The notes: generated by a model from the letters alone, not told the origin. A stretch of 64,000 nucleotides of DNA from Cladosporium sp. IMV 00045 (GCA_001931905.2 MSJI02000733.1:1-64000), one strand, 5' to 3'. Shown: positions 33,025 through 43,813, counted from the first letter of the stretch. Numbers and translations are program-made.

Positions 33025-35385
33025 ATGCGATCAGCCCTTGCTTCCGTCACACAGCGACGTGGGAACAGATCCCGCTCAAACTCCCTGAACACCGTCCCAC
33101 CTGCGCGATCCTCTACCGACTACGACCACGACCTCGCAAACCTAGCCACCTCCATCATCTACAAGTCTCCACTCCCTTCAGAAGCCGGCCTGCCAATTTA
33201 CATCGTCAACGCCGCCGCTTTTCCCGATGCCTACGAAGTTGATTACAATGCATTACTACCCTATGTGCTGGCAAGACTACCCGATGAAGACGAACTGATC
33301 AGCGGCGCCGAATACGAAATCATCTTCTTCGCCGGCGGTCAACCTGAAGGTGCTACTACGGAGAAAAAGCAAGGTCCTGGTGTTGGCTGGTATTTGCAGG
33401 CATACCAAGTGCTTAGCCGAGCTACCCGCAAGAAGCTACAGAAGCTGTATATCGTACATCCGAGGACATGGGTGCGTGTGCTTGTCAATGTCTTCGGCAC
33501 GGTTGTCTCGCCAAAATTCAGGAGGAAGATTGTGCATGTCAACACCTTGACTGGTCTTGCGTTGTTGATCCCCATTGAGAGGCTGCTCATACCACCCGTC
33601 GTATACGTGCAGGATAGGAAGCTATGTCCGGATATTGACGTACCATATGCCAGCGGCCGTAGGGCTTTTGGTGCCACCAAACCCTTGCCAGAGAGCTCTG
33701 CCGATCCGACAAAGACGAGACTCCCCAGGGTATTGCGAGAGACAACCAGCTTCATTCTGCTTCCACCAAACATCAAGACCGAAGGACTGTTCCGAATTCC
33801 ACCCCATACTGTCCTCACAGGCGTTCTCAGAGAAGCATATGATCGCGGTCAAATGTACATCATTTGGAAAGAAGTCGGTGCGACTTTCGTGGAGCCAGGC
33901 GTTGATCCGGGTTTGGTCAACGAAGTCAAGATCGAAGACGCTTATGGCGTCCACTCAGCTGCTTCTCTTATCAAGACCTGGTATCGCGAATTGAGGCAGC
34001 CCATTTTTCCAGAGTCGAGCTATACATCACTCCGCGACCAGTTCGGAAGTCCAGATGTTGAGATCACCATCGAAGACCTGGAAAACATCTTTTCAACCAA
34101 CTCGGTTCAGTCGCCACTGAACACCACAAGCAGAGAAATTCTCCTCAGACATCTACTTCCGATGCTATCAATCGTCGCAGCTCAAGAGCCCAAGAACAAG
34201 ATGGATGCAAACAACCTCGCCATTTGCTTCGCAATGACACTTGTCTGCGGCTCCAACCAACTGGAAGATGCCAAAATGACGAGCGTCATCCGGCGAATCA
34301 TCCAAGCTGCGGTAGAAGAGTGGCACGACTTACAACAGCGACTCAGCATCAAGGAGGCCGATTTCTGGAAAGATCTTCAGCCACCCTATGAAGCCAAAGA
34401 TTATGAAGATCCACTTGACGAACCAAAGCCCATGCCTCACTTTGACGAAGCGAGTGAAGAAAGCCACACCGTCCACCTCTTAGACGCAGAACTATCAGCC
34501 GATGAGGACGGCATGACACTAGAGCGTGCGCCAACTCTTCCACCTCGACCAGCAACCTCACACGCTGTCCCCACCTTCTCAGGGCGAGCAATCAACGACG
34601 AACGCCCACCCATCCCAAAACGCAAACCAGCACCCTCACCACCTCGCTACTCCACACTCTTCAACGACCACGAAAAGGGATCCCTCATCGCCGACTCCCC
34701 CGAAGGCTACGCCTCAGCAGAAGAATCCCTCCCCCTCACCCGCGGCTCCAGCCTGAACGAAAAGTCCTCCCTCCGCACCCCCTCCGCCGAACTGCACCAC
34801 CTCGAAGTCCCCAAACGCAAAGCCCTCGCGCGCCAACCCCCAACCGCCGACCTAACGCAAAACGTCGCCCGCAGCGCCTCAGAAGCCACAGCCGCCCACC
34901 TAGCCCACCAAGCCGCCCAGAGAGCAAGCACCTCCTCCCAAAGAAGCAGCATCCCCGAACCCCTCTCCGCGCCCGGCGCACTCGGCGAGAGCGAGAAGAC
35001 CCAACAACAAACCAACAACGACCCCAGCAACACTTTCCGCAAACCCTCCTGGCCCGCCTCCCGCCCGCCCCAAAACCAACTCCCCACCCTCGCGAAACCC
35101 ATCATCCCCCACCGCCCGCGCTCCCACGAACCCACTAGCATAGCCATGCTCTCGGCTTCCGACGAGTTCCGGCACGGCTTGCCGAAGTTGCGCAGCACGA
35201 GCTCGGATTTGCTCAAGCGTATGGAAGCCGCGAATGCGAGTGCGGGCGCCAATGGTTCTTTGCAGCCGGGCGGTGCGGGCGGGAATGGTTTGAGGAAGGC
35301 GAGCGTGGATGATTTGAGGAGGGTTTTTGAGCAGAGGGCGGGCGGTGGGGGTGGGGAGGGGAGGAGGGGGAGTCATGTTAGTTAG
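33025..35385 (+). CDS. ECM25: Ecm25-type protein: CRAL-TRIO-like plus RhoGAP domains
   Basis: 786 aa, single exon. The N-terminal region, about residues 55-200, resembles the divergent CRAL-TRIO (CRAL_TRIO_2) domain of Ecm25 and ARHGAP1 (LQKLYIVHPRTWVRVLVNVF is the typical lipid-binding-fold block). It is followed by a RhoGAP domain, about 230-440, with the arginine-finger context TEGLFRIPP (Arg257), KTWYRELRQPIFP and NKMDANNLAICFAMTL. The last 340 residues are Pro/Ser-rich and disordered, with SH3-type PxxP stretches (RPPIPKRKPAPSPP). The role is to stimulate GTP hydrolysis by Rho-type GTPases in polarity, cell wall and endocytosis. It is conserved in position beside asparagine synthetase only as far as seen here. 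Confidence 0.9.
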   Translation: MRSALASVTQRRGNRSRSNSLNTVPPARSSTDYDHDLANLATSIIYKSPLPSEAGLPIYIVNAAAFPDAYEVDYNALLPYVLARLPDEDELISGAEYEIIFFAGGQPEGATTEKKQGPGVGWYLQAYQVLSRATRKKLQKLYIVHPRTWVRVLVNVFGTVVSPKFRRKIVHVNTLTGLALLIPIERLLIPPVVYVQDRKLCPDIDVPYASGRRAFGATKPLPESSADPTKTRLPRVLRETTSFILLPPNIKTEGLFRIPPHTVLTGVLREAYDRGQMYIIWKEVGATFVEPGVDPGLVNEVKIEDAYGVHSAASLIKTWYRELRQPIFPESSYTSLRDQFGSPDVEITIEDLENIFSTNSVQSPLNTTSREILLRHLLPMLSIVAAQEPKNKMDANNLAICFAMTLVCGSNQLEDAKMTSVIRRIIQAAVEEWHDLQQRLSIKEADFWKDLQPPYEAKDYEDPLDEPKPMPHFDEASEESHTVHLLDAELSADEDGMTLERAPTLPPRPATSHAVPTFSGRAINDERPPIPKRKPAPSPPRYSTLFNDHEKGSLIADSPEGYASAEESLPLTRGSSLNEKSSLRTPSAELHHLEVPKRKALARQPPTADLTQNVARSASEATAAHLAHQAAQRASTSSQRSSIPEPLSAPGALGESEKTQQQTNNDPSNTFRKPSWPASRPPQNQLPTLAKPIIPHRPRSHEPTSIAMLSASDEFRHGLPKLRSTSSDLLKRMEAANASAGANGSLQPGGAGGNGLRKASVDDLRRVFEQRAGGGGGEGRRGSHVS

Positions 35386-36657
35386 GGTGCGGGTTGGGTT
35401 TGGTGTGTGTGTGAGAGAGTTTGAGTAGGGGAGGTGGTTTTTGCTGGTTTGATTTCTTCTCTTTGGGAAAGCGAGCGTGCATGAGGAGTTCTTTGATTGA
35501 GATCTCTTCTTTTTTTTTTTCCCCCACTCTCTTGCTTTGCTTTGGAACAAGAAAATTATCTTGAACAATTTGGTCTCTGGGGCATTTTTTCTGGGAATGA
35601 GGGCGTTGGAAGTGACGGGAAGCATGGATTCGGTTCTGATTCTCATGTTTGGTCTCTCTTCTTATTACGATCATTGCCGTTCTTACGTATTATTGTTATT
35701 AGTATCATCATTTCCATGAAGTTGAGCACTTCGGCTGCATACATGTAGCTGAACTCGAGACAAAATGGTCCTCTGGTCTGGTACTTCGTGCAGTACCTCA
35801 TATGCATCGTCAATCGCATTCTGAAAGAATGCATCTGGGAGAGCATCTAGGAGGGCCGTCTTGGACTTCTTTCTGGGAGTCGGCAGATGAACGCTTTTCC
35901 ACGGCAGTTACATTACTTGAATCCACGGACGATTTGCCTAGTGATTGCTTGCTCGGAGAGTGTCCGTACGCCCTCGTCACGAGCAAGCAGTGATCGTGCG
36001 AGGTTTTCCAGCGTCCGACGTCACTCCACAACGAATTCCCACATGGTCTTCTGGCTCCACTGGCTCTGGTTCAAGAGGCCGATCCGTGGGAATGCGGCTC
36101 CACTGCTCGCGGAGTGCAAACGCCGATGAGGCATCGTTATGCCTGCGGGCCTGTTATCTAGATGGTGGCGTCGAAGAGAAAGGCAATTGCTGGGTAAGAA
36201 TGAGGCTCCTCATCAAACGCAAGCTCAATGCTGACTTTTCAGTGCTTCCATTATTGAATCGTTTGCTGTCTTGAAGCCCTACACCTCTTCTCCAGACCCC
36301 AGAACTCTTTCTCCGGGTCACAGCCCAAAAACTTTGACTGGAGAACCCGATAAATGCGGGTCTAACGTGGGCGTCTTTGGCGTCGGGGCGACTTTGACCC
36401 TCTTCCAGGTCTCTGCGATCGACACTCGAAAATGTTCCTAGGAGGTCACGAAAACCAGGACTGTCTCCAGAAGGGAGCACGGGGTACAAACAGGCAAATG
36501 CTATCGGACGCTTCTCCATCGTGATGCAATGGCAGAAAATCGGGACGAGTCTTGCCCTGGCATGGGTCACCCGTCGTAGAATATAAAGAGTCTTGTCCTA
36601 CCAAGCTTTAGGGTTGCCTTTACTTTGTCTTGTCACGCCCCATCCGAGCAATTCAAG
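35386..36657. other. Intergenic with left edge of duplicated block A
   Basis: 1.27 kb without a supported gene. From about 35,880 it matches 52,913 onward, for example the words GAACGCTTTT(T)CCACGGCAGT and GAGCAAGCAGTGATC, so the duplication begins upstream of the GH28 gene and includes its promoter. To the left of 35,880 the two copies differ. Confidence 0.6.
36582..36588 (+). promoter_or_regulatory. TATA-like box of GH28 copy A
   Basis: TATAAAG, 76 bp upstream of the start codon. The same box at the same distance is found in copy B. Confidence 0.55.
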
Positions 36658-37968
36658 ATGTACAAGCAATTGATCGCAGCGCTAGGCCTTCCGGCTCTGG
36701 CCCTGTCGGCTCCAAGCCAATCCCACATTCCCAGCTACGTCGACACCACCGGCTGCTCCAAGACGTGCGTCGTCGACTCGAGTGCCAACGACACTTCTTA
36801 CGCGATCGAGGATGCCTTCCGCACCTGTGGCCACGAGACGGGCGACAACCGCGGCAAGGTCGTGTTCAAGAAGGATGAGACTTACAATGTTCGCCGTGTC
36901 ATGAACACTACCGGCTTGACTAATGTTGATGTTGAGATTCATGGCACTCTCTTGTGGGACACCAACATCGATTACTGGCTTAACAACTCCATCCCCATTG
37001 GTTTCCAGAACCAGTCCACTGCTTGGGTCTTTGGTGGTGAGAACGTTCACTGGACTGGTTTCGGCTACGGCACTCTCGATGGAAACGGCCAAGTTTGGTA
37101 TGATTTCATCAACGGAACGAACAACTACCCCGGCCGCCCGCACCAGATCTCCTACGAAGGCATGAAGAACAGCGTCATCGAGAAAACCCGCTTCGTGCAG
37201 TCCCAAATGTGGACGCTCACCGTGATCCACAGCGAGGGCGTGCTGCTCGAGAACATCTACGTGAACAGCACCGACGTCAACCAAGAAGTGGGCTTCGACT
37301 TCAGCTCGCTGAACACCGACGGCGCCGACGTCATTTACAGCAACAACATCACCTTCCGCAACTGGGTGGTGGACTGCGGCGACGACAACATCTCCACCAA
37401 AGCCAACAGCACCAACATCCTGATCGAGAACCAGGACTGGTACACCGGCCTCGGCTTCGCCATGGGTAGTATCGGGCAGTACGACGGCGACTTCGAGCGC
37501 GTCGAGAACGTCACCGTCCGCAACGTCACCGTCCACGACCGCATGCGCTACGCCGCCTACTTTAAGACTTGGACCGGCGTGTCAAGAGGCTACCCTCCGA
37601 ACGGAGGCGGCGGAGGTCTCGGCTATGCCGCCAACATTACAATGTCCGATTTCAAGCTCGACAACACCTCTGGCATTTTTGCCATCACGCAGTGCACGAG
37701 CTACAACGAGGCCAGCGGCGAGTGCGACACGAGCGAGTTCAACATCCGCGACATCACGCTGGAGAACTGGTCTGGTACTTCGACCAGCAATGTGCTCGGT
37801 GAGTTGCAGTGTAGCGGTGCCAGCCCTTGCACGGGGATTAAGTATGATAATGTCGAGATTGAGATTCCGAGCAATAACACCATGGCTTCGCATTACCTCT
37901 GTGGGAATGTGTCCGAGCCGCTTGGGTTTGAGTGCACGGATGGGCTTTGGGAGGAGAATAATAGGTAG
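36658..37968 (+). CDS. Exo-polygalacturonase-like glycoside hydrolase GH28, copy A
   Basis: 436 aa, no intron. The secretion signal is MYKQLIAALGLPALALSAPS; the ATG at 36,658 is chosen because the frame upstream has no ATG. The right-handed beta-helix catalytic motifs of GH28 are present: NTDGAD (about residue 220), GDDNIS with the paired Asp, then WYTGLGFAMGSIGQY and YFKTWTG. Endo-polygalacturonases carry GHG and RIK at the last two sites; the G-x-G plus GSIGQY and YFK-W form seen here is that of exo-acting members (exo-polygalacturonase or exo-rhamnogalacturonase). About 20 N-glycosylation sites are present. The enzyme should release galacturonate from pectin chain ends outside the cell. 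Only 5 of 436 residues differ from copy B. Confidence 0.9.
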   Translation: MYKQLIAALGLPALALSAPSQSHIPSYVDTTGCSKTCVVDSSANDTSYAIEDAFRTCGHETGDNRGKVVFKKDETYNVRRVMNTTGLTNVDVEIHGTLLWDTNIDYWLNNSIPIGFQNQSTAWVFGGENVHWTGFGYGTLDGNGQVWYDFINGTNNYPGRPHQISYEGMKNSVIEKTRFVQSQMWTLTVIHSEGVLLENIYVNSTDVNQEVGFDFSSLNTDGADVIYSNNITFRNWVVDCGDDNISTKANSTNILIENQDWYTGLGFAMGSIGQYDGDFERVENVTVRNVTVHDRMRYAAYFKTWTGVSRGYPPNGGGGGLGYAANITMSDFKLDNTSGIFAITQCTSYNEASGECDTSEFNIRDITLENWSGTSTSNVLGELQCSGASPCTGIKYDNVEIEIPSNNTMASHYLCGNVSEPLGFECTDGLWEENNR

Positions 37969-38532
37969 AATGTGGTTGGTGGTGAGAGGGGGGTTGGGAT
38001 TTGGATGATGTAGATGAGATGCTTTTGCAATGATATGGATGTAATGACGACTTTGGATATTTCCCCATTTGAAGAGTGCTTTCCTTTTGGCGTGTTTTGT
38101 ATGCCCCTGATGAAGCAGTGGTGGGAGAAAGAACTGTTCATTGCTTCAGATGTCCTAAACCAAGGCTGGTGATTCTTCATTTCACGACGATATTGCCTGA
38201 AATTTCGCACGCCATCGAATGTACCTCTTACAGAACAGAGTAGGAAGAGTAATTATGTCTCATCGTGGAGCACACCTGCTGCGGCGTCGATTTAAGTTCG
38301 CACGTGGTTGCACAACCTCGGTTCATACGCTGATGCGATTTGCCAATGGGCAGATACCAAGACACCAACCTTCCTTCGTTCTCGGCATCGATCAGTGTGC
38401 ACAACATAAGAACAGCTCACAGGGGTGATATATTCAAATCCGAATGTCTTCAGTCTCCATGTCTCAACATCACTGCAATTGCCCGGCAGACGTCTACTAA
38501 ACCCGCAGCCCATCGCATGAGCATCCAACAAT
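37969..38532. other. Intergenic between GH28 and CHR genes, copy A
   Basis: 564 bp. This is the unoccupied site (about 38,140) matching the place where copy B carries extra sequence with a MITE-like element. No gene seen. Confidence 0.6.
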
Positions 38533-40029
38533 ATGTCCTCAACCTGGTCATCACTCCGCCAAGCCATCAACAATGGCCGCAAACACCTCCTCACATCATC
38601 TAGCAGGACGTCAAAAATCCCCGTCCTGGACATGCTGGCGCACAACTGGAGTCTAGGGTTCACCTCCTTCGGCGGCCCAACCGTCCACTTCCAAATCTTC
38701 CGCCGCCTCTTCGTGGACGAGTATAAATGGATCGACGAGAAAACTTACCAAGAGATGTTCGCGCTCTGCCAGGCTCTCAGTGGGCCTGGTAGTACGAAGA
38801 TGATCTATCATATCAACGTCATGCATTACGGCTTTTGGATTGGTCTTCTTGCTCTGCTCGTTTGGTGTCTTCCCACGGCTGTCGCGGCTTTCGGTCTGGC
38901 GTTGGGAATTAGGAGTGTTGGCGAACAGCTGCCTTTGCCTGTGTATGCCCTTTTGAGTGGGCTTAACTCGGCTACGGTGGGGATTATCGCTCTTGCGGCG
39001 GTTCAGTTGAGTCGCAAGGCCATCACCGACACTTTGACGCGGATTTTGGTCTTCCTAGGCGCCACTGCTGGCATGCTCTACAATGCTTTGTGGTATTTCC
39101 CTGTACTTATGGCTGCAGGTGCTCTCATTGCTATGGTGTGGGATTTGAAGCTGTTTCAAAGGGCATGGAGAGGGCTTCGGAAGAACAGGGAGCCACGAGA
39201 TCTTCCTCGTGAGGAGGGTGCAGAGCCTGTACAGATCGATGCTATGTCAGAGCCACAGACAGAGATTGGTCAACGCAGGACTCGCGACACAAACTCGACT
39301 TCCGCGACAGAGGAAGCAAGACTTGTGCCCTCCTTCCGCCCCCAACAAAAACTCCTCGACTCCTGGCGCCTCGGAGCTCTCATCATCGCAGCCTTCCTCG
39401 CCTCCTTCATCATCGTCATGGTCTGCCGCGGCCTCTACAGCGGCGCCAACAGAGTCTTCGACCTCTTCGCAAACCTCTACCTGGCGGGCACGATCATCTT
39501 CGGCGGCGGGCCCGTCGTTATCCCCCTGCTTCGTGAATACATCGTAGCACCAGGCTGGGTGTCTCCCCGAGACTTCCTGCTCGGACTGGCGATCATGCAA
39601 GCCTTTCCCGGACCCAACTTCAATTTTGCAGTCTACCTCGGAACGCTCGCGGTTCGTGACACGGGAGTCCCAGCGCCGTGTGGCGCTTTGGTCGGGCTGA
39701 TAGCCATTTTCACTCCGGGGATTTGGTTCTGCACGGGTTCCATGGGTCTTTGGGGAAAGATTCGTAAGATCCAAGCGATCAGGTCGGCGTTAAGGGGTGT
39801 TCATGCTGCGGCTGTTGGGTTGGTTTTCACCGCTGTTTATCGTTTGTTCGAGATTGGGTATTTGGATGAGAATGTGCAGACGGGTGGCAGTCTTAGCAGA
39901 GATCCTTGGTGGATCGTCATTGTGGCTACGAGCTTTGTTGGGGGCATGTACTTCAAGCTTTCGCCGCCTCTGGCTACTGTCTTGGGAGCGGCGATGGGAC
40001 TTATTTGGTATGCAGTGGTGCGGGCGTGA
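38533..40029 (+). CDS. CHR-family (chromate-type) transporter, copy A
   Basis: 498 aa, no intron, about 10-12 membrane segments in two homologous halves as in long-chain CHR proteins (ChrA type). The N-half motif is LGFTSFGGPTVHFQ with ALCQALSGPGSTKM. The C-half repeats it as TIIFGGGPVVIPLL and LAIMQAFPGPNFNFAVYLG. The FGGP and PGP pairs are family hallmarks. Bacterial members export chromate and may carry sulfate. The fungal role is not settled; natural substrates could be other oxyanions or organic anions. About 24 of 498 residues differ from copy B, many in the central cytoplasmic loop (residues 220-260). Confidence 0.9.
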   Translation: MSSTWSSLRQAINNGRKHLLTSSSRTSKIPVLDMLAHNWSLGFTSFGGPTVHFQIFRRLFVDEYKWIDEKTYQEMFALCQALSGPGSTKMIYHINVMHYGFWIGLLALLVWCLPTAVAAFGLALGIRSVGEQLPLPVYALLSGLNSATVGIIALAAVQLSRKAITDTLTRILVFLGATAGMLYNALWYFPVLMAAGALIAMVWDLKLFQRAWRGLRKNREPRDLPREEGAEPVQIDAMSEPQTEIGQRRTRDTNSTSATEEARLVPSFRPQQKLLDSWRLGALIIAAFLASFIIVMVCRGLYSGANRVFDLFANLYLAGTIIFGGGPVVIPLLREYIVAPGWVSPRDFLLGLAIMQAFPGPNFNFAVYLGTLAVRDTGVPAPCGALVGLIAIFTPGIWFCTGSMGLWGKIRKIQAIRSALRGVHAAAVGLVFTAVYRLFEIGYLDENVQTGGSLSRDPWWIVIVATSFVGGMYFKLSPPLATVLGAAMGLIWYAVVRA

Positions 40030-40157
40030 TAGGTGTCAGTTCGTCGAACACGAGTTTTCTGGTTGATTGGACGAATCCTCCTAGTCCGTTGGAAACATAC
40101 TGCATCCACGTCGGACAGTCTATCATTGCAGACGTTACTGTAAATCTACTGGACCAT

Positions 40158-41870
40158 TCATGCCACCTCCACACGCGTAACCTGCGCATCTTTCGGTTTA
40201 TCGGCATCATCATCAAACTCGCCCTCTTCGGCCAGTTTCGAAGCATTGCCCGCTCCCGGTCGTTCAAAACCGAAGAGCTCATCCATCTGGTCCATACGCA
40301 CGCCCTTGGTCTCATGAATGAAGAACCAAGCATAGATTGAAGCGAGGATGAGCATGCTGGCAAAGAAGATGTACACTCCGAAACCCATACCTGTACCCAA
40401 GTCAGTAAGATCTCATGTGAGATATGCGATTATCTGACACTTACCGCTAAACATCGACGGCAGCGCCTTAGTAACGACAAAAGTCCAAAGCCAAACACTC
40501 ATACCCGCCCACGGACCGGAGATGCTGCGCAGACTGCTGGGGAAGATTTCCGCAGAGATGATCCAAGGCAGACCGTTCGCACCGAAAGACCAAGCTGCTC
40601 CGAAGACCATGATCGCGGCCGTCGCAGCTTTGCCTCCTGCGACGGTGCTCGCGCTCTGAACCTCACCGGCTTGCGGGTTTCCGACGGCAATGTAGCCAGC
40701 CAGATAGTATTGGCACGCAGCGCAAGTGAGAGAAGAGATGATCCATGGCATCTTGCGACCGAACGTATCGATGAAGAAGGTGAAGAAGATGATCGATCCT
40801 GCGGCTTTGATGATGCCGTATATGCCGGTCCACAGAGTAACGTCTGACAGGCCAATGGAAGTGAAAATCGTCGGGCTGTAGTAATTGATAGCCGCAGCGC
40901 CACTCCAACCTTGCCACATGAACATGATGAAGACGAGCAGGAAACGGTTTCGCATGCCTTTCATGCACGACTCGCGAAGGGCCGTTTTGACGAAAGCGCC
41001 GAACGAGGGAACGACGCCGCCTGTCAATGCTCGCTCGCCCTCAATTTGGTTCTGGATGTGGGCGACGTCTTGCTCGACATAGACGTGGTCTACTGGGAGG
41101 TTCCTGTAGTATCCAAGGACGTTGTATGCTTTCTCTTCATGGCCGTGCTTCAACAACCACGTTGGGGACTCTCGAAGGAACGGAATGCCGAGAGCCAGGA
41201 GACCAGCCGGGATGAGCTGAACGGCCATCGGGATTCTCCAAGCGATTGAATTGGTGGGCTCGATGTTGTGCACGATGCCGTAGTTAATCCAGAAACCGAT
41301 CACGGCACCGATCTGGTAGGATGACTCGAAGAAGCCAGTCAAACGACCACGGATGGCTGGAGGTGAAATCTCAGCGATGTAGATGGGGCACACTGCAGCG
41401 ATGCCACCGACTCCAAGACCGGTCAAGAGACGGCCAGCGTACATCAGTCCGAGCTGATGCGTCGCGACAGTACACAGAATCGCACCGACGGTGAATATGG
41501 CATCCGAGATGATGACTGTCCATCTACGGCCAAGTTGCTCTAGAGATGCGAACATGAACAAGGCGCCGAAGAATCCACCAGCCGAGTCTGTAACGTCAGA
41601 TCAGATCGTGTCTACTTATTAGCAAGAGATGTCAGACTTACAAATGCTAGTGAGATTGCTGTTGACCGAGTCTCGTTCCGAAGCCGACATTGAACTCAGA
41701 CCAAAGTCCTCCTTGAATGATGGCTGCGTGATGGTTGTTCCGATGAAAGCACTATCGTAGCCATATGCCATGACGCCCATGGAAATGATGAGCGCAGATG
41801 CATACACCTTCCAGTTGTACACCTCTGGCGGTGTTGGCCGGTCTTCCGGCGCGCGAGCGAAGCCCGTCAT
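40158..41870 (-). CDS. MFS sugar/quinate-type transporter, copy A
   Basis: Proton-coupled plasma-membrane transporter of the sugar porter family. Exons 41870-41642, 41587-40445 and 40390-40158 join to 534 aa. The start MTGFARAPEDRPTPPEVYNW and YGYDSAFIGTTI are like fungal quinate permeases (QutD/qa-y) and related sugar-acid carriers. Sugar-porter motifs are GRLLTGLGVGGIAAVCPIY, the loop RG-R before TGFFESSYQIG, PESPTWLL (here RESPTWLL) and FIHETKG near the C-terminus. It is divergent from the aldolase gene, with 689 bp between them. Galacturonate is a reasonable substrate given the GH28 and aldolase neighbours, but quinate or another acid is possible. Only 4 residues differ from copy B. Its 54-nt second intron contains an in-frame stop, so retention would truncate the protein. 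Confidence 0.9.
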
Positions 41871-42559
41871 GATGGCCAACGAGAAAGTATTGCAAGTAGT
41901 GCAATTTCTGTGGAGAAAGTAAGGTGACAATGTCAGACAGGAAGCAAAGAGTCCTTGACCTGCAGATCAGCTACTCATACATGTCTTCGGGTTCTGTTGG
42001 AACGATCAGCGTGATCGGCCCTCGCCGTCTGCCCACGTGCCATGAAGTACGGCGATCGTCCGAAGACGAGAATGACAAAAATAAAGCAGAAACATATCGG
42101 TACTTCACGCAAGGTAAACCATCGTCTCACTTCGCTGCAAAGATATGCCGGCTTCGCCTCCACGTTAAGATTCAAGAAGCTCCACTTCTTGGAGCCAATT
42201 CCGGTTTCGCAGTCCACTGCTTCCCATGGGGAAAAACGATGTGGAGAATGCGATCAGGCAAAACTGCGGTCTTACACCCCCTGTCCTTTCTGCCCAGAGT
42301 TTCAAACGCCGACATGCATGCATCTGACGATGCAGCACGACTCAATCCATGCTTGAGAGTGCTTCCGAAAGGCGTGAGTCGGTTTGTGTTTGCGGCATCG
42401 GCGTGAGAGTGGGACGACGACGATATGAGCAATGTTGTGAGTGGAGTGCAAGACTTCCGACGAGATGATTGATCAAAAGCCTACCACATCTCGGTAAACG
42501 CAGAAGGTAACCTCCTTTCTTACTTTCCCATTCATATCCGAAGCACCTAAGATCCAGAA
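41871..42559. promoter_or_regulatory. Divergent promoter between MFS and aldolase genes, copy A
   Basis: 689 bp shared upstream region. It is strongly conserved in copy B (59,383-60,068), including CTGCAGATCAGCTACTCATA and AAAGATATGCCGGCTTCGCC, suggesting real regulatory content or a leader. The small open frames here (up to 160 codons) are conserved only as DNA and show frame changes. Confidence 0.5.
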
Positions 42560-43584
42560 ATGTCATCAAACGAATCTAACGCACCCGCCCTGCAGGGCAT
42601 TCACGTCCCCTCTTTGACCTTCTTCACATCATCACCCAGGCAAGAAATCGACTGGCCCACGCAGACCAAGCACTTGAACTTCCTGATCACCTCTGGAGTC
42701 CACGGCGTGGTCCTCGCAGGCACAAATGGCGAAGCCATCACGCTCAGCCGGAATGAGAAAGCCGAACTCGTTCGCGCAACCAGAAAAGCAGCACAAGACA
42801 ATGGCAAGCCCAACCTTCCCATAAGCCTTGGAACGAGCGGCACGAGCACACGGGACGTCATCGACGACTGTGTCGTGGCCAAAGAAGCAGGCGCGGACTT
42901 TGCTCTTGTCCTCGTGCCCAGCTTTTTTCACTTCGCCATGACGAAGGACGCCGTGTGCGAGTTCTTCGAGGAAGTGGCAGATGCAAGTCCCGTGCCCGTC
43001 GTCATCTACAACTTCCCTGGCGTGGCAGCCGGTTTGAATGTGGACTCGACCATGCTTGAGCGGTTAGCGAAGCACCGCAACATTGTAGGCGTGAAGGTAA
43101 GCGGAGCCACGAGACATTCATCCCTAGAATCACGATGCTGACAACGTGCTTCCAGCTCACATGCGGTGGCATTGCGAAGATCACTCGCCTATCGGCGACC
43201 TATCCTGCATCCCTATTCTGCGCGCTCGCCGGACAGAGCGACTGGCTCATCCCAGCGCTCTCAGTCGGCGGTACCGGTTGCATCACCGGAGTCGGCAACC
43301 TGTACCCTCGTGCGTGCGTAGAGATCTACGACCTGTACCTCGCCGGCAAATTGGACGCGGCGCAGAAGCTGCAATACACGCTCGCGGTGTCGGAGCTGGG
43401 CTTTGGAGATGGTGGCATCAATGGTACAAAATGGGTCGTAGGAGAGCTGTTGGGATACCCTGAGGACTCGAGAGATTGCCGTAGGCCTTATCCGAAGTTT
43501 GTTGACAAGGAGAAGCAGCAGTGGATTCTGAAGCAAGTGCGAGCTCTTGAGGCTGATGAGGCGAGGTTAGTGAAGCAAGGTTAA
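42560..43584 (+). CDS. DapA-superfamily aldolase (keto-deoxy sugar acid type), copy A
   Basis: Class I Schiff-base aldolase/lyase. Exons 42560-43096 and 43156-43584 join in phase 0 to 321 aa. Family sites are GTNGEA (54-59, the GTTGE substrate loop), Tyr150 in VIYNFPG and the Schiff-base Lys179 in NIVGVK, which is the last residue of exon 1; exon 2 begins LTCGGIAKI. In fungi this superfamily includes 2-keto-3-deoxy-L-galactonate aldolase of the galacturonate pathway (GaaC/LGA1) and 4-hydroxy-2-oxoglutarate aldolase types. Length and context favour the first, but this is inference. It shares a promoter with the MFS transporter. 14 of 321 residues differ from copy B. Confidence 0.85.
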
Positions 43585-43813
43585 GCTGAGTACAAGTTCA
43601 ATGAAATTGGCATTTCAAACTAGTTCCCGGTGACAGTGGCAAAGTTCACGTGGAAAACAATGGAACATAAACCATTCATTTGAAATGACGAGCTGTGGAA
43701 GCTTTGCCGGTTCTCATGCAACACACTTGAAATTGCGAGAGACAGATCACCGGACAGGCGGCTGACAAACATTTCGAAAACATCTCAACTCGTTCGACAC
43801 GTGGCAGATCACC

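Noticed and set aside
36682..37536. 284-codon antisense frame opposite GH28 copy A, repeated opposite copy B (53,741-54,595)
   Set aside because: It is the mirror of a codon-biased secreted-enzyme gene; it has no domain and its conservation follows from the sense protein.
36658..37968. Loss of the GHG catalytic motif as evidence that GH28 is dead
   Set aside because: The G-x-G and YFK-W variants are normal in exo-acting GH28 enzymes, and the copy is almost unchanged between duplicates.
41924..42406. 160-codon frame in the transporter/aldolase promoter, partly present in copy B
   Set aside because: The two copies do not keep the same frame or stops; the similarity is at DNA level only.
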